Positions 15,597-17,072 of a stretch of 17,072 nt of DNA are shown here, one piece after another. Position 1 is the first letter of the stretch; every line of letters begins with the position of its first letter. Position numbers and translations under genes: made by a program. Location: positions 19,150 to 36,221 of the forward strand of contig DIQS01000039.1 in assembly GCA_002427325.1 (NCBI GenBank), in the 5' to 3' direction. Source of the DNA: Cloacimonetes bacterium UBA5456. GTDB taxonomy: Bacteria; Cloacimonadota; Cloacimonadia; Cloacimonadales; Cloacimonadaceae. The notes beneath the pieces were generated by a model that saw only the letters and a program-made list of their open reading frames with translations, ran no database searches and had not been told where the DNA came from.

Positions 15597-16955
15597 CTCG
15601 GTGAAGGGATTGGGATATGCACTGAGAGTAGGCACGGGCTCAACCAAGTCGCTCGTGGACACTTTTTCGTTGAAACTCAGAAAATAGTAGCGCCAAAGCA
15701 CGCCTGTATGCACATCTGACATCAGCATTTTGAATACTATATATTCGTCGGTGTTATAGATATCAGTCTGCAAGGAGCCATTTTCTCCCAAGTCCGGCTG
15801 CCATGTATCTTCCACAAAATCAATGTATTGAAGAGTTTCCATATCTGCCAATTCAAAAGAATATGTCTCTTCATCATCATGAATCAACAGCAGTTTGCCC
15901 TTTATTTTCAAAGCTCCTAAATAGTTATCATCATCTGTGTTGATATTCGGAAAACCGCTATAGTCCGTCACTATTCCATTTGGCATACGCTGATAGAGTC
16001 TAAATGTGTTAACTTCTTGGTATAGTTCGTATGGATTTTCTCCGATTGGAAGTAATTTATAATTCCACGCACCATAAATTGAATTTGGCAATGCTAAAGA
16101 AAAGCTATCAGTCCCTGCTGATCCATCGGGGTCTGCAGTAGATGTCCAATGATCTGCAACGAAGTCGCCATTGCCAATATAAATTATACCGTGATAGTAT
16201 TCTCCATCTTCCTCCCAATATGCATAACAGGTTTCATCATCAAGCATATATAGCACGCGTATGGAATATTGATATGCTTGATGCTGTGTGGCATTCAGAT
16301 CACTATCCACCACCAAAACAGGCACTATTTCATCAGTAGCATCTTGGCGCCATTCACTTAGCACCATGGTGTCACCAAGCATTGTAACCCAAATGGAATC
16401 AAAGAGATCAGGGACATCGTAATAATGGTTACACTCCCCGCTTTGATAGTTCCATTTCCAAACGCGGTGTCCGTAACCTTCAGTTCCTGCAAAGATCAAA
16501 AAGTTCCCGCCGGAGAGTGGAAAGCTATACCAGCCGTTGAAATGAGCTATCTCAGAGCCGGCAATAACATAGGGTTGAACCTCAAGTCCATGAACAGTTA
16601 AGGCAACCATGTGAGTTGAGCTCGCGAATACAAAAAGCATGCTATCCTCTGCTTGTATCCTATGTAACACTCGGTGAAATCCACTTCCTAAATTGACGGG
16701 ATCGTCAAAGTCAAAAAGCAGGTAAGGCTCTTCTTCGGTGCCGTCCGGGTGAATGCGTTTTACCCAAAGCTTTTGTATTGGCTGACCTGACGATGGGTCC
16801 CAATTATATAGATTGATGATATTTTGTGAGTCTAAATAGACCTGTCTGTGAATAAAATCCGTGTCAACGCATGCTGTCTGATTCAGCTCTGCGACTATCG
16901 TGGCATTCAACGTTAGCGCCAGTAAAAAGGCTATTATTAATATGTGTTTTTTCAT
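15384..16955 (-). CDS. Secreted protein of unknown function with C-terminal sorting domain (tandem copy A)
   Basis: 523 aa. Signal peptide MKKHILIIAFLLALTLNATI (1-20), then a beta-rich body with the same conserved stretches as the neighbouring copy, for example KRIHPDGTEEEPYLLFDF, WKWNYQSGECNHYYDVPDLFD and TSTADPDG. The sorting domain occupies about 445-523 (YPNPF, DIYNLKGQKV, YVWDGKDEKG, GAGIYFLRE). The mature regions diverge most just after the signal peptide, around residues 50-60 (WDPSSGQPIQK against YHYSLGSNDAQE), and around the middle. The ATG at 16955 has AGAGGT upstream, a weaker ribosome binding site than the other copy's AGGAGG. No catalytic motif is recognised, so no function is proposed beyond export and probable surface display. 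Confidence 0.85.
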   Translation of the reverse strand: MKKHILIIAFLLALTLNATIVAELNQTACVDTDFIHRQVYLDSQNIINLYNWDPSSGQPIQKLWVKRIHPDGTEEEPYLLFDFDDPVNLGSGFHRVLHRIQAEDSMLFVFASSTHMVALTVHGLEVQPYVIAGSEIAHFNGWYSFPLSGGNFLIFAGTEGYGHRVWKWNYQSGECNHYYDVPDLFDSIWVTMLGDTMVLSEWRQDATDEIVPVLVVDSDLNATQHQAYQYSIRVLYMLDDETCYAYWEEDGEYYHGIIYIGNGDFVADHWTSTADPDGSAGTDSFSLALPNSIYGAWNYKLLPIGENPYELYQEVNTFRLYQRMPNGIVTDYSGFPNINTDDDNYLGALKIKGKLLLIHDDEETYSFELADMETLQYIDFVEDTWQPDLGENGSLQTDIYNTDEYIVFKMLMSDVHTGVLWRYYFLSFNEKVSTSDLVEPVPTLSAYPNPFTESVQISSSKKQGEATLDIYNLKGQKVKSIRTRDAKYVWDGKDEKGNSLGAGIYFLREDNHAKPVKIIKLKP

Positions 16956-17048
16956 GATAAGCTACCTCTTTTTGCTTATTACATGGTGACGGAAGCGCAA
17001 CTTGTTGTTTGATAATCGGTAAGGCACTTCTCGCCGGGTTCTTTCCCG
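16956..17048 (-). repeat. Duplicated leader upstream of the 523-aa gene
   Basis: Matches the leader of the 521-aa gene, with a 37-bp identical core (16974-17010). The similarity fades after about 17048, and the last ~24 bp of the window hold nothing recognisable. Since the same leader precedes both copies, the duplicated unit is gene plus leader, about 1.75 kb. Further copies may lie beyond the window. Confidence 0.75.
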
Positions 17049-17072
17049 CCTCTTCCTTATTGGGTTCTGGTC

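Noticed and set aside
1..17072. CRISPR arrays, tRNA or rRNA genes, insertion sequences, phage genes
   Set aside because: No regularly spaced repeats, cloverleaf or rRNA-like sequence, transposase motifs or terminal inverted repeats were seen on reading both strands.

Overview
This 17-kb window reads as a bacterial chromosome segment in which every supported gene lies on the minus strand, so transcription runs from high to low coordinates. The best guess for the source is Candidatus Cloacimonadota or a related lineage of the Fibrobacteres-Chlorobi-Bacteroidetes (FCB) superphylum. The reasons are three large secreted proteins ending in the FlgD-like/Por-type C-terminal domain (YPNPFNP start, DIYNLKGQ core, VWDG and GxGIYF/GVYLYR end), a gingipain-type C25 peptidase, a PorV/UPF0164-like outer-membrane protein and a Bat-type VWA membrane protein. 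This is recognition of family style, not a database result.

Layout in transcription order. (1) 17072-13547: two tandem paralogous secreted proteins of unknown function (523 and 521 aa). Each is preceded by nearly the same ~95-bp leader. They share a 215-bp stretch with no nucleotide difference that covers the sorting domain. The second gene ends at a good terminator hairpin. (2) 13390-9746: a TATAAT promoter element beside a 17-bp palindrome, then a 1199-aa secreted C25 cysteine peptidase with integrin/VCBS-like repeats and a sorting domain. (3) 9734-184: eight tightly packed genes with overlaps or gaps of at most 10 bp: a YggS-type PLP-binding protein, a divergent PlsY-like acyltransferase, a two-domain GNAT-like protein of the family that includes bacterial ceramide synthase, an Aur1/IPC-synthase-like PAP2 membrane protein, a PorV-like beta-barrel protein, a BatA-like VWA membrane protein, dxs and mnmE (GTG start). 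Only 11 bp separate the peptidase from yggS, so all nine genes may form one transcript.

Working together: the middle of the operon (PlsY-like, GNAT-like, PAP2_3-like) looks like an envelope-lipid module. It could make glycerolipid or sphingolipid-type products, with dxs supplying isoprenoid precursor. The flanking PorV-like and secreted sorting-domain proteins concern the outer membrane and cell surface. mnmE and yggS are housekeeping genes. The most interesting points are the candidate ceramide/phosphosphingolipid pair and the mosaic, apparently converted tandem repeat. I saw no tRNA, rRNA, CRISPR array, insertion sequence or phage gene.
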